A stretch of 64,000 nt of DNA from Actinomycetospora corticicola (GCF_013409505.1 NZ_JACCBN010000001.1:3596001-3660000), one strand, 5' to 3'. Shown: positions 34,762-44,064, numbered from the stretch's first letter. Program-made: numbers and translations. Notes: generated from the letters alone by a model not told the origin.

Positions 34762-35328
34762 TCAGCGCACGTCGCGCTCCTGCCGTTCGCGACGGAGGTC
34801 GTCGATCGTCCCGGCAGCGAGAGCGGTCCAGAACCGCAGCGCGGCGTGCTCCATCTCGAGGCCGAGCTCGAGGGTGATCATGCGCGGCCGGGCCCAGTCC
34901 TCGTCGCCGTGGCGGGACACCATCTCCTCGTAGGTGGCGATCCGCTGCTCGTGCTGACGGATCTGTTCCTGCGCGAGCTTCGGGACGTCGTCGTCCGGGG
35001 AGCCGGCCTCGTTGAAGAAGAGCTTGAGCTCGGCGACGTCCCGCATCTCGAAGTGCTCGGGCGTCGGTGCGGCCAGCCACTCCCGCAGGGCTGCGCGTCC
35101 GGCCGGGGTGAGTGAGTAGGTCTTGCGTCGTCGACCGCTGTCCTCCACCTCGACGGCGAGCAGGCCGGACGCGGCCAGCCGCTCCGGCTCGGAGTACAGC
35201 TGCGTGTGCGGGAAGTTCCAGAAGTAGCCGACCGATCGGCTGGTCGCCCGCTTGAGGTCGTACGGGGTGGACGGTCCACGCAGCCCCACCATGCCCAGGA
35301 CCAGGTACGACGTGGTCGACAGCCGCAT
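34762..35328 (-). CDS. PadR-family transcriptional regulator
   Basis: 188 residues: N-terminal winged helix YLVLGMVGLRGPSTPYDLKR, then FWNFPHTQLYSEPERLAASG and RRKTYSLTPAGRAALREWL, followed by a C-terminal helical dimer domain (Vir-like). PadR proteins are usually repressors released by phenolic or aromatic ligands. It is divergent from the CoA-ligase operon with a GTACG-rich region between them (35391-35420), so control of that operon is the likely role. Confidence 0.9.
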   Translation of the reverse strand: MRLSTTSYLVLGMVGLRGPSTPYDLKRATSRSVGYFWNFPHTQLYSEPERLAASGLLAVEVEDSGRRRKTYSLTPAGRAALREWLAAPTPEHFEMRDVAELKLFFNEAGSPDDDVPKLAQEQIRQHEQRIATYEEMVSRHGDEDWARPRMITLELGLEMEHAALRFWTALAAGTIDDLRRERQERDVR

Positions 35329-35390
35329 CCGGCCCTCCGTGCTCCCCGCGAGATCAGCATCCGGACTCTAGCCAGACGCTGCTTCTCCCC

Positions 35391-35420
35391 CGTACGGTAC
35401 GAAACGTACGGTGCGTTTCA
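35391..35420. promoter_or_regulatory. GTACG-rich operator candidate before CoA-ligase operon
   Basis: Contains CGTAC-G-GTACG (35391-35401) overlapping GTACG-AAA-CGTAC (35397-35409), followed by GTGCGTTTC. Nested dyads like this in a divergent promoter suggest a repressor site, most simply for the PadR protein. The half-site also recalls the GTAC boxes of region 1, but the spacing differs. Confidence 0.55.
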
Positions 35421-35438
35421 CACCAAGGGAGGGCGCTC

Positions 35439-36953
35439 ATGGACCTCGCGTCGACACTCCGCTGGGCCGCCGAACGCCACCCGCACCGCCGGGCGGTCTC
35501 CGGTCCGGGCCGCCGCCTCACCTACCGGGAGTGGGACGAGCGCACGGACCGACTCGCCGCCGCGTTGGGCGGCTGGGGCGTCCGGGCCGGCGACCGCCTC
35601 GCGCTGGTGATGCACGGCGGCGAGCAACTGGCGAGCCTGCACCTGGCCGCGCAGAAGCTCGGCGCCGTCTCGGTGCCGCTGTCGACCCGGTTCGGCGTCG
35701 ACGAGCTCGCCTACTGCCTCGAGGACGCGGGATCGACCGTCGTCGTCACCGATCCGGCGCACGCCTCGCGGGTGGAGGCCGCCGCGGGCGAGGTCCCGAT
35801 CCGGGACGTCGCCGAGGTCGACGCGGCCGCGGAGGCCGTCACGACGACGGGGACGGCTCCACCGCCGGAGGAGTCCGCGGTGAGCGTCATGCTCTACACC
35901 TCGGGGACCACCGGCCGACCGAAGGGCGTGCCCCGGACGCATCGCGCCGAGCACGCCGCCGCGGTCGCGCACGTGATGCAGACCGGGCAGCGGATGGGCG
36001 TCGCCACGCTCGGGGTGATGCCGCTGTTCCACACGATGGGACTGCGCACGCTGCTGGCCTCGATCACGCTCGGCGGGACGTGGGTCGGGCAGCCGAGCTT
36101 CGACGCCGACGAGTCGATGGCACTGATCTGCGACGAGGGGATCGGCTCGCTGTACCTCGTGCCGACGATCTACTGGTCGCTGCTGCGCACCGGCCGTCTC
36201 GGGGAGGCCCGTCGGCTGGACAACCTGGCCTACGCCGGGGCGGCGATGACCCCGTCGCTGGCCGAGGCGCTGGTCGAGGAGGTCCGGCCGCGCTCGTTCG
36301 TCAACCACTTCGGCTCGACGGAGATCTACACCTTCACCATCGGCGCGGACGTCGCCGCCAAGCCGGGCTGCGTCGGACGGGCCGGGCTGTTCTCCCGCGT
36401 CCGTCTGATCGCCCCCGAACCCGATGCCCCCGTCGACGAGGAGGTCGGGCCCGGCGAGCAGGGGCAGGTCATCGTCTCCATGGACTCCGCCGAGGCGTTC
36501 GGCGGCTACTGGAACCGGCCCGACGCGAACGCCAAGGCGATCCGCGATGGCTGGTACCACACCGGCGACCTCGCGATCGCCGACGGCGACGGCGACCTCT
36601 GGGTGTCCGGCCGGACCGACGACATGATCAACTCGGGCGGGGAGAACATCTACCCGGACGAGATCGAGGCGGCGCTGATCCGCTGCCCGGCCATCGACGA
36701 CGTCTGCGTGGTCGGGCTGCCGGACGACCGGTGGGGCCGTGCGGTGAGCGCCTTCGTCGTGCCGGCCGCCGGGATCGAGCCGGAGCTGGCCGCCGCCCGG
36801 ACGCTCGCCCACGCCCGGGAGCACCTCCCGTCCCTCAAGCGGCCCAAGCAGGCGATCGCGGTCGACGCGATCCCGCGGTCCGGGGTCGGCAAGACCCTGC
36901 GTCGGACGCTGGTCGCCGGTGAGTACACCTCCCGAGGAGAGGCCCGTGCCTGA
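35439..36953 (+). CDS. Acyl/aryl-CoA ligase (furoyl-CoA synthetase-like)
   Basis: A 504-residue adenylate-forming enzyme that makes a CoA thioester from a carboxylic acid and ATP. Motifs: P-loop-like LYTSGTTGRPKGV near residue 150, NHFGSTEIYTF near 290, the hinge region GRTDDMINSGGENIYPDEIE near 405-420, and the catalytic Lys in PRSGVGKTLRR near 485. It is first in an operon with a three-subunit molybdenum dehydrogenase and a crotonase. That set equals the known 2-furoate pathway, where HmfD makes furoyl-CoA. Another aromatic or heteroaromatic acid cannot be excluded. Confidence 0.85.
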   Translation: MDLASTLRWAAERHPHRRAVSGPGRRLTYREWDERTDRLAAALGGWGVRAGDRLALVMHGGEQLASLHLAAQKLGAVSVPLSTRFGVDELAYCLEDAGSTVVVTDPAHASRVEAAAGEVPIRDVAEVDAAAEAVTTTGTAPPPEESAVSVMLYTSGTTGRPKGVPRTHRAEHAAAVAHVMQTGQRMGVATLGVMPLFHTMGLRTLLASITLGGTWVGQPSFDADESMALICDEGIGSLYLVPTIYWSLLRTGRLGEARRLDNLAYAGAAMTPSLAEALVEEVRPRSFVNHFGSTEIYTFTIGADVAAKPGCVGRAGLFSRVRLIAPEPDAPVDEEVGPGEQGQVIVSMDSAEAFGGYWNRPDANAKAIRDGWYHTGDLAIADGDGDLWVSGRTDDMINSGGENIYPDEIEAALIRCPAIDDVCVVGLPDDRWGRAVSAFVVPAAGIEPELAAARTLAHAREHLPSLKRPKQAIAVDAIPRSGVGKTLRRTLVAGEYTSRGEARA

Positions 36954-39384
36954 CATGACCACCGACAGCGCCGACACCGTCCCGCCGCGGTGGACGCCGT
37001 CCCGCGACGAGGACGCGGCCCTGGTCGCCGGTCGCGGCCGGTTCCTCGACGACCTCGACCCGCTGCCGGGGACGCTGGTGGCCGCGGTCGTGCGGTCCAC
37101 CCGGCCGCACGCCCGCCTCGTCTCGGTGGACCTGTCGCGGGCCCGGGCGCACCCCGGCGTCGCCGCGGTCATCGGGCCCGAGGAGGTGCGGGCCGCCCTG
37201 CGTCCCTTCCCGCTGTCCACCGGGGCGGCGATGCCCTACCTGCCGACCGGCGTCGACAAGGTCCGGTTCGTCGGTGAGCCGATCGCCGTCGTGGTGGCCA
37301 CCGACCGCTACGTCGCCGAGGACGCCGCCGAGCTCGTCGAGGTCGACTACGAGGACCTGCCCGCCGTCAGCGACGCCCGCTCCGGCCTGGCCGAGGACGC
37401 TCCGCTGCTGCACGACGACGCCGGGTCCAACGTCGCGACCGACCGCACCTTCTCGTTCGGCGCGCCCGACGACCGCTTCGCGGCCGCTGCCCACGTGGTC
37501 ACCCGCCGCTACGAGTTCCCGCGCTACTCCTCCGTGCCGATGGAGTGCTACTCCGTCATCGCGCACTGGACCGAGCAGGACGGCGGGCCGTTCGTCGAGG
37601 CCTGGGCGAACTTCCACGGACCGTTCTCGATGGTGCCCGTGATGGCGGGCGCGCTGCGGCTCCCGACCTCGCGGCTGCGCCTGCACGTCCCGGCCGACAT
37701 CGGCGGCAGCTTCGGGATCAAGGCCGGCATCTATCCCTACGTGGTGCTCCTCGCGCTGGCGTCGAAGCATGCGGGGACACCGGTGCGCTGGACCGAGGAC
37801 CGCGTGGAGCACCTCACGGCGAGTTCGTCGGGCGCCGACCGGTCGATGGAGTTCTCGGCGGCGCTCGACGCCGGGGGCACGATCACCGCGCTGCGCGCCG
37901 ATCTCGTCGACAACGTCGGGGCCTACCTGCGGCCCCCGGAGCCGTCGACGCTGTACCGCTGCTTCGGCAACATCACCGGGCCCTACCGGATCGACGCCGT
38001 CGGCATCCGTGCGCGGGCGGTGGTCACCAACACGATGCCGACCGGCCTGAACCGCGGGTTCGGCGGCCAGCAGCTCTACTTCGGGTTGGAGCGGCTCCTC
38101 GACGACATCGCCGCCGAGCTCGGCACCGACGCCCACGAGCTGCGCCGTCGCAACCTCATCACCTCCTTCCCGCACGAGACCGCGACCGGGGGGGTCTACG
38201 ACTCCGGGGACTACCTCACCGCGCTCGACCTCGCGATGAAGAACGCCGACCTCCCCGAGCTGGAGAGACGACGCGACGAGGCCCGCGCGGCCGGCGCCCA
38301 CTACGGCATCGGGACCGCGCTCGTCGTCGACCCGTCCGGCACCAACATCGGCTACGTCGGACTCGCCACCCCCGCCGAGGAGCGGACCCCCGGACGGGAC
38401 AAGTCCGGGTCGACCGAGCACGTGCGGATGTCGGTCGACCCCCAGGGCGTCGTCACCGTGCTGCTCGGCTCGGTCCCCCAGGGACAGGGACACGCCACCG
38501 TGGCCCGCAAGATCGCCGCCGAACGCCTCGGGCTGCCTCTCGACCAGGTCCGCTCCGTGATCGACATGGACACCGCGACGACCCCCTGGACGGTCACCTC
38601 CGGCAGCTACTCCTCCCGGTTCGCGCCCCTGGTGACCAGCGCCGTCGTCGCTGCGGCCGACACCATCGCCACCACCGTGCGCGCCGCCGCGTCGACGCTG
38701 CTCGACGGCGCCGACCCGGAGACGCTCGTCCTCGACGGGGGCGAGGTCCGCGCCCCGGACGGCCGCGCGGTGAAGTTCCGCCACGCCGCCGGCGTCGTGC
38801 ACTGGGACCCCGCCGCGCTCCCCGAGGGCGTCCCGGCCCGGCTCTACGCGGAGGCCGAGTTCTCCCCGCGCGAGACCCGGGCCGCCACGGCGGACGACCG
38901 GATCAACTCCTCGCTCTGCTACGGCTTCGTCGCCGAGATCGTCGCGGTACGGATCGACCCGGACACCCTCGAGATCGAGGTCGACCGGGTGTCGTCGGTC
39001 CACGACGCCGGCACCGTCCTCGACCAGACCCTGCTCGACGGGCAGGTGTACGGGGCGCTGGTGCACGGGCTCGGGGGCGCCGCCTACGAGGAGTTCACCC
39101 ACGCCCCGTCGGGACAGCCGACCGCGGCGACGTTCCTAGACTACCTGTGCCCCACCTCGGCCGAGGCGGGCTTCGAGCTGCGCACCGACCACGTGGTGTC
39201 GCCCTCGCCGCTCACCCCGCTCGGGGCCAAGGGCTGCGGCGAGGGCTCCTCGATGAGCTTCCCCGTGGCCTACGCCAACGCCGTCGCGGACGCCCTGGCA
39301 CCGCTCGGTGTCCCCGTCACCTCCCTGCCCCTGCACGGCGAGGTGCTCCACCAGCTCCTGAACCACGATCGGAAGGACGCCTGA
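36946..39384 (+). CDS. Molybdopterin-binding large subunit, XDH family (furoyl-CoA dehydrogenase-like)
   Basis: An 812-residue molybdenum subunit. It has the N-terminal hammerhead domain (RPHARLVSVDLSRARAHPGV), molybdopterin contacts GGSFGIKAG near 245 and GLNRGFGGQQ near 368, GSVPQGQGHATVARKIAAER near 510, and C-terminal LGAKGCGEGSS with the catalytic Glu. GTG 36946 has AGGAG six bases upstream and overlaps the ligase gene by 8 bases. In the furoate model it hydroxylates C5 of furoyl-CoA with the two subunits at 40167 and 41039. An alternative is oxidation of another CoA ester or a purine-like ring. Confidence 0.88.
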   Translation: MPDMTTDSADTVPPRWTPSRDEDAALVAGRGRFLDDLDPLPGTLVAAVVRSTRPHARLVSVDLSRARAHPGVAAVIGPEEVRAALRPFPLSTGAAMPYLPTGVDKVRFVGEPIAVVVATDRYVAEDAAELVEVDYEDLPAVSDARSGLAEDAPLLHDDAGSNVATDRTFSFGAPDDRFAAAAHVVTRRYEFPRYSSVPMECYSVIAHWTEQDGGPFVEAWANFHGPFSMVPVMAGALRLPTSRLRLHVPADIGGSFGIKAGIYPYVVLLALASKHAGTPVRWTEDRVEHLTASSSGADRSMEFSAALDAGGTITALRADLVDNVGAYLRPPEPSTLYRCFGNITGPYRIDAVGIRARAVVTNTMPTGLNRGFGGQQLYFGLERLLDDIAAELGTDAHELRRRNLITSFPHETATGGVYDSGDYLTALDLAMKNADLPELERRRDEARAAGAHYGIGTALVVDPSGTNIGYVGLATPAEERTPGRDKSGSTEHVRMSVDPQGVVTVLLGSVPQGQGHATVARKIAAERLGLPLDQVRSVIDMDTATTPWTVTSGSYSSRFAPLVTSAVVAAADTIATTVRAAASTLLDGADPETLVLDGGEVRAPDGRAVKFRHAAGVVHWDPAALPEGVPARLYAEAEFSPRETRAATADDRINSSLCYGFVAEIVAVRIDPDTLEIEVDRVSSVHDAGTVLDQTLLDGQVYGALVHGLGGAAYEEFTHAPSGQPTAATFLDYLCPTSAEAGFELRTDHVVSPSPLTPLGAKGCGEGSSMSFPVAYANAVADALAPLGVPVTSLPLHGEVLHQLLNHDRKDA

Positions 39385-39385
39385 C

Positions 39386-40162
39386 ATGCCACTGACCGGC
39401 GGCGACGTCACCCTCGAGCGCGACGGCCACGTCGCCTACGTGACGCTCTCCCACGGCAGGTACACCGTCGTGACGATGGCGATGCGCCGGCTGGTGGCCG
39501 AGCGGTTCGCCGAGATCGACCGGGACCCCGAGGTGCGGGTCGTGGTCGTGCGCAGCGACGGCGAGCACTTCACCTCCGGGGGTGACATCGCCGGGTTCAT
39601 GGAGGTCGACCCGATCGACCTCACCGACCTCGGGCACGACGTCACCGCCGCGGCCCGGAGCCCGAAGCCCGTCATCGCGGCGATCGACGGGTACTGCTTC
39701 GGCGTCGGTCTGGAGATGGTGCTCTCCTGCGACGTCCGGCTCGGCACGGTGCGCACCCAGCTGGCCCTGCCCGAGATGAACCTCGGCATGATCCCCGGCT
39801 CCGGCGGCACCCAGCGCCTCGCGCGGCTCGTCGGCCTCTCCCGGGCGAAGTTCCACATCATGTCGGCCACCCGGATCCAGGCCCAGCAGGCGCTGGACTG
39901 GGGGATCCTGTCCGGTGAGCTCCACGCCGACCGCGACGCCCTGGACGCGGCCGTCGACACGCTGGCGCAGAAGATGGCCGGCCTCTCCCCGGCGGCGCTG
40001 CGCACGGCGAAGGAGGTCCTCGACCGTGGTACCGACGGGCCCCTCTACACCGGGATCGAGCTGGAGCGGAAGGCCTACTCGATGCTGCGGGCCACCGAGG
40101 ACTTCGCCGAGGGCGTGAAGGCGTTCGGCGAGAAGCGCGCCCCCGTCTTCACGGGGCGGTGA
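39386..40162 (+). CDS. Enoyl-CoA hydratase/isomerase-family protein (HmfE-like candidate)
   Basis: A 258-residue crotonase-fold protein. Oxyanion-hole segment HFTSGGDIAGFM, and both usual acidic positions are kept: CFGVGLEMVLSCD and LPEMNLGMIPGSGGTQRL. The C-terminus has PVFTGR. It sits one base after the molybdenum subunit stop and is embedded among the dehydrogenase genes. In furoate pathways a crotonase-family enzyme (HmfE) follows hydroxylation, opening the lactone form or cleaving 2-oxoglutaroyl-CoA. This assignment rests on context. Confidence 0.85.
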   Translation: MPLTGGDVTLERDGHVAYVTLSHGRYTVVTMAMRRLVAERFAEIDRDPEVRVVVVRSDGEHFTSGGDIAGFMEVDPIDLTDLGHDVTAAARSPKPVIAAIDGYCFGVGLEMVLSCDVRLGTVRTQLALPEMNLGMIPGSGGTQRLARLVGLSRAKFHIMSATRIQAQQALDWGILSGELHADRDALDAAVDTLAQKMAGLSPAALRTAKEVLDRGTDGPLYTGIELERKAYSMLRATEDFAEGVKAFGEKRAPVFTGR

Positions 40163-40166
40163 CCCG

Positions 40167-41042
40167 GTGAAGGCAGCTCCGTTCGCCTACGTCCGGCCCC
40201 CGACCCTCGACGACGTGCTCGCCGAGCTCGCGGGCGGCGACGGCAAGGTCCTGGCCGGCGGCCAGTCCCTGGTCCCCGTGCTGGCGATGCGGCTCGGCCG
40301 GCCCGCCACCCTGGTCGACGTCACCGCCGTGCCCGAGCTCGGGGAGCACGGCCCGGACGGACGCTCCGGGTACCGGGTCGGGGCGAGCGTCCGGCAGCGG
40401 GTCGTGGAACACGACCCCGCCGCGCAGGACGTGCCCCTCGTGTCGATGGCCATGCCCTTCGTCGGGCACCGGGAACTGCGCAGCCGCGGCACGGTCTGCG
40501 GCAGCCTCGCCCACGCCGACCCGGCCGCGGAGCTGCCCGCCGTGGCCTGCTGCCTCGACGCGCAGGTCGAGGTGGCCGGGCCCGGCGGGACCCGCACCGT
40601 GGCCGCGCAGGAGTTCGTCACCGGGGCCATGTCCACGACGGCCGGGCCCGAGGACGTCGTCACCGCGGTCACCTTCCCGACGGCGGGTCCCGGCGACGGG
40701 TTCGGGTTCGCCGAGATCGCCCGCCGGCACGGCGACTTCGCCCTGGCCGGGGTGGTGTGCCGGGTGCACGTCACCGAGGCCGGGGCGGTGGACGCCGCCG
40801 CCCTGACCGGCTTCGGGATCTCCGACCGTGCGGTCACCCGCGACGTCACCGCGCTGCTCGCTGCGGGCGAGAGCGAGGACGACCTCCGGCCGGCCACCAC
40901 CGAACTGGCCGCCGCGATCGTCGACACCGGCGGCGACACGCACGGCTCCACCGGGTACCGACGGCGGCTGTTCGCCGTCCTCGCCGCCCGTGAGCTGTCC
41001 CGGGCGCTGCACCGCGCCCGCGAGGGGAGGACCACGAGATGA
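40167..41042 (+). CDS. FAD-binding middle subunit, XDH family
   Basis: 291 residues: FAD motifs VLAGGQSLVPVLAMR near 30-44 and RGTVCGSLAHADPAAELP near 110, with a C-terminal CO-dehydrogenase flavoprotein domain (YRRRLFAVLAARELSRAL). It carries electrons from the iron-sulfur subunit to the final acceptor. Unlike the fused FAD domain at 16200-17146, there is no four-cysteine loop. GTG 40167 is four bases after the crotonase stop; its end overlaps the next gene by 4 bases. Confidence 0.9.
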   Translation: MKAAPFAYVRPPTLDDVLAELAGGDGKVLAGGQSLVPVLAMRLGRPATLVDVTAVPELGEHGPDGRSGYRVGASVRQRVVEHDPAAQDVPLVSMAMPFVGHRELRSRGTVCGSLAHADPAAELPAVACCLDAQVEVAGPGGTRTVAAQEFVTGAMSTTAGPEDVVTAVTFPTAGPGDGFGFAEIARRHGDFALAGVVCRVHVTEAGAVDAAALTGFGISDRAVTRDVTALLAAGESEDDLRPATTELAAAIVDTGGDTHGSTGYRRRLFAVLAARELSRALHRAREGRTTR

Positions 41043-42307
41043 CCGCCGTGCCCGACTCGCCCGCCCGGCGGGACACCGGCTCCCGCCGGGTCCCGGCGCC
41101 CGCCGCCCGGATCGCGGCCCACGAGTCCGCCGAGGTGACCTTCACCGTCAACGGCACCGAGACCACCGTCGAGGTGTCGCCCCGGATGCACCTCGGCGAC
41201 GTGCTGCGCGAGCGCCTGGGACTCACCGGCACCCACCTCGGCTGTGAGCACGGGGTGTGCGGCATGTGCACCGTGCTCCTCGACGGTGAGGCCGCCCGGG
41301 CCTGCCTCCTGTTCGCCGTGCAGTGCGAGGGCGCCGAGATCGTCACCGTGGAGGGACTCGGCACCCCCGACGACCAGCACCCGCTGCAGCAGGCGTTCTC
41401 CGCCCACCACGCCCTGCAGTGCGGCTTCTGCACCCCCGGCATGTTGATGAGCAGCTACGACCTGCTCGCCAACGCCCCGGAGGCCGCCGCCGAGAACCTG
41501 CCCGAGGCGATGTCGGGCGTGCTGTGCCGCTGCACCGGCTACCGGGGCATCCTCGCCGCGGTCTCCGACGTCGCCGAGTCCTACCCCGACGGCGTCCCGG
41601 AACCTCGCGGGTGCGCGCCCCGCATGCTGGTCGGCCGGACGTCGCCCGGTGCCGGCACAGCGGCCGAGGAGGCCGGGACGGCCGCCCCGCAGCTCACCGA
41701 GGTGCGGCTGCCCACCGGCCCGCCCTCGGCGGTCGTCGACGTGACCTCCCAGCTCGCCTCACCGGTGGACCGGGTCTGGGGCGTGCTCACCGACTTCGAC
41801 CTCCTGGCGCGCTGCCTGCCCGGGGCCCAGCTCGTCGAGTCCTACGACGAGGACCGCCACCGCGGACGCGCCACCGTCGCGCTCGGCCCCGTGAAGCTCT
41901 CCTTCGAGGGCCTCGCCCAGGTCGTCGAGCGCGACCCGGACGCCCACCGGCTCCGGTTCCACGGTCAGGGCCGGGACACCGGTGGCAGCGCGACCGCCGC
42001 CGACGTCGTCCTCCACGCCTCGCCGACCGCCGACGGCGGCACCGAGCTCAGCGCGCACGCCGACGTGCACCTCTCGGGACGGGTCGCGCAGTTCGGTCGG
42101 GCGTTGGCCGGCGACGTGTCGCGCCGTCTGTTCGAGCAGTTCGCCGCGGGGGTGGACGAGGCCGCCGAGACCGGTTCGGTCTCCGAGGTCCCGCTCGGCC
42201 GCAGGCTGCGCCTCGCGGCCGGGGCCGCCCGCGACGCCGCGATCGGCGCCGTCCGCCGGACCGCGCACCGCCTCCGGGACCGCGCTCGGCGCGGGAGCAC
42301 CGGATGA
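41039..42307 (+). CDS. [2Fe-2S] subunit fused to CoxG/SRPBCC-like domain
   Basis: A 422-residue two-domain protein. Residues 30-185 form the iron-sulfur subunit, with CEHGVCGMCTVLLDG plus a distal Cys for one cluster and CGFCTPG with CRCTGYRG for the other. After a linker, residues 225-375 are a CoxG-like SRPBCC domain: TSQLASPVDRVWGVLTDFDL, then CLPGAQLVESYDEDRHRG and ALGPVKLSFEGLA. CoxG is normally a separate protein that anchors carbon monoxide dehydrogenase to the membrane. The fusion suggests that this dehydrogenase is tethered through its iron-sulfur subunit. The C-terminal tail is basic (RRTAHRLRDRARR). Confidence 0.88.
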   Translation: MTAVPDSPARRDTGSRRVPAPAARIAAHESAEVTFTVNGTETTVEVSPRMHLGDVLRERLGLTGTHLGCEHGVCGMCTVLLDGEAARACLLFAVQCEGAEIVTVEGLGTPDDQHPLQQAFSAHHALQCGFCTPGMLMSSYDLLANAPEAAAENLPEAMSGVLCRCTGYRGILAAVSDVAESYPDGVPEPRGCAPRMLVGRTSPGAGTAAEEAGTAAPQLTEVRLPTGPPSAVVDVTSQLASPVDRVWGVLTDFDLLARCLPGAQLVESYDEDRHRGRATVALGPVKLSFEGLAQVVERDPDAHRLRFHGQGRDTGGSATAADVVLHASPTADGGTELSAHADVHLSGRVAQFGRALAGDVSRRLFEQFAAGVDEAAETGSVSEVPLGRRLRLAAGAARDAAIGAVRRTAHRLRDRARRGSTG

Positions 42308-42334
42308 CGACCGCGCCCGTCGTCGGGCCCGCTC

Positions 42335-42631
42335 TCACAGTTTCTCGGCCAGCACGTCGATCGCACGGACCTCGGGTGCCGATGCGAACAGCTCGTCGCT
42401 GCGCTCGCGCAGCGCCTGGCCCACCGCGCCGCCGAGGTGGGTGTCGCGTGCGGCCTCGTCGGGGAAGGCGTCGATGATCCCGAAGGTCGTGGAGCCGAAG
42501 CGCACCGCGAACCACGGGTAGGTGCCGGGCTCCGCCTCCACCAGGGGCAACGCGGACCGCAGGAACTCCTCGACCGCCTCCTCCTGGCCCGGCTTGGCCT
42601 CGAGCGTCACCAGCAGTGCCTTGGTCGCCAT
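42335..42631 (-). CDS. Antibiotic biosynthesis monooxygenase (ABM)-fold protein
   Basis: 98 residues with the dimeric alpha-beta barrel pattern of quinol monooxygenase YgiN-type proteins (KALLVTLEAKPGQEEAVEEF, then GTYPWFAVRFGSTTFGIIDA). The start is ATG 42631. Members oxidise quinols or bind heme or small aromatics; others are of unknown function. It converges on the end of the CoA-ligase operon and is divergent from the epoxide hydrolase. Confidence 0.85.
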   Translation of the reverse strand: MATKALLVTLEAKPGQEEAVEEFLRSALPLVEAEPGTYPWFAVRFGSTTFGIIDAFPDEAARDTHLGGAVGQALRERSDELFASAPEVRAIDVLAEKL

Positions 42632-42933
42632 CGGTCGTCTCCCTCGCTCCGCGTCCGTGATCCGTCGTGGCCGCCGACGATGACGGAGGAGCCCGGGGCG
42701 CACCTCGGCCCGGCGAGCCGGGTTCGGGGGGACTCGCTCGGCCTTCCGGAGCAAGGTCGACACCACGTCCGTCGTCGCAGATCGACGCGGGCGGGTGGGA
42801 CGTCGCCGGGGGCGTCGAGGTCGTCATGGCGCAGCTCCTGTGGTGGTCGCGGTCACTCCAGGACGCTAGGGACGCGGGCCCCGCGCCATCAGTGCACCAA
42901 GGTGGAGGTCGTCGCCCCGGAGAGGACCCGTCG
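42632..42933. other. 302-bp divergent intergenic region
   Basis: Between the divergent ABM and epoxide hydrolase starts. I see no convincing reading frame, no strong palindrome and no RNA structure. It must hold both promoters. A GGAGAGGA ribosome site for the epoxide hydrolase lies near its right end. Confidence 0.5.
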
Positions 42934-44052
42934 ATGGCCGAGCCGTTCGTCGTCCGCGTCACCGACGCCGAGATCACCGACCTGCGGGACCGGCTGCGCC
43001 GGACCCGGTGGCCCGAACCGGAGACCGTCGACGACTGGTCGCAGGGGGTGCCCGTGGCCTACGCCCGGGAGCTGTGCCGGGCCTGGGCCGAGGACTACGA
43101 CTTCGGGTTCGCCGACCGCGTCAACGCCTTCCCGCAGTACCGCGACACCGTCGACGGCCTCGGGATCCACTACCTGCACGTCCGCTCCCCGGAACCCGAC
43201 GCGTTCCCGCTGGTCCTCACCCACGGCTGGCCGGGCTCGGTCCTCGAGTTCCTCCACGTCCTGGGCCCGCTGACCGACCCCCGCGCCCACGGCGGCGACC
43301 CCGCCGACGCCTTCCACGTCGTCGCGCCCTCGCTGCCCGGCTACGGCTGGTCCGACAAGCTCACGACGACGGGCTGGGGCATCCCCCGGATCGCCCGCGC
43401 GTGGGACACGCTGATGGTGTCGCTGGGCTACGGCCGCTACGGCGCGCAGGGTGGCGACTGGGGCTCGGAGGTGACCGCCAACCTCGGCGAGGTCGCGCCC
43501 GAGCGGGTCGCCGGGGTGCACCTGAACATGGGCAGGGTCCCGCTCGGCACCTTCGCCGACCCCACCCCCACCGAACAGGCCGCCCTCGACGCCGCCGGCG
43601 AGCACGCCCGCACCGGACGCGGCTACTCCGGAATCCAGATGACCCGACCGCAGACCCTCGGCTACGGCCTCACCGACTCCCCCGCCGGCCAGGCCACCTG
43701 GATCGCCGAGAAGTACCGGGCCTGGACCGACCACGACGGCGACCACGAGACCGCCGTGTCCCGCCGGACGATCCTCGACGAGATCTCCGCGTACTGGTTC
43801 ACCGCCTCGGCCACGTCGTCGGCGCGGCTGTACTGGGAGAGCTTCGCCGACGTCCGCGTGCCGGTCACCGCGCCGTCCGGGCTGTCGGTCTACCCGCGCG
43901 ACATCGTCCGCCCCTCCCGCCGCGACGCCGAACAGCGGTTCACCGACCTGCGCTGGTACGCCGAGATGCCCCGCGGCGGCCACTTCGCCGCCCTCGAACA
44001 ACCGCACTCCCTCGTCGACCAGATCCGCGGCTTCTTCCGCCTCGTCCGGTAG
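42934..44052 (+). CDS. Epoxide hydrolase (EHN-type alpha/beta hydrolase)
   Basis: 372 residues. The N-terminal EHN segment (ITDLRDRLRRTRWPEPETVD) is typical of microsomal-type epoxide hydrolases. The catalytic core has THGWPGSVLEF for the oxyanion hole, GGDWGSEV with Asp as nucleophile, and a terminal His in PRGGHFAALEQP. The cap-domain tyrosines are plausible but not assigned. ATG 42934 has a strong purine-rich ribosome site. It would open epoxides to diols, either detoxifying or catabolic. Confidence 0.9.
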   Translation: MAEPFVVRVTDAEITDLRDRLRRTRWPEPETVDDWSQGVPVAYARELCRAWAEDYDFGFADRVNAFPQYRDTVDGLGIHYLHVRSPEPDAFPLVLTHGWPGSVLEFLHVLGPLTDPRAHGGDPADAFHVVAPSLPGYGWSDKLTTTGWGIPRIARAWDTLMVSLGYGRYGAQGGDWGSEVTANLGEVAPERVAGVHLNMGRVPLGTFADPTPTEQAALDAAGEHARTGRGYSGIQMTRPQTLGYGLTDSPAGQATWIAEKYRAWTDHDGDHETAVSRRTILDEISAYWFTASATSSARLYWESFADVRVPVTAPSGLSVYPRDIVRPSRRDAEQRFTDLRWYAEMPRGGHFAALEQPHSLVDQIRGFFRLVR

Positions 44053-44064
44053 CCGCACCGGACC

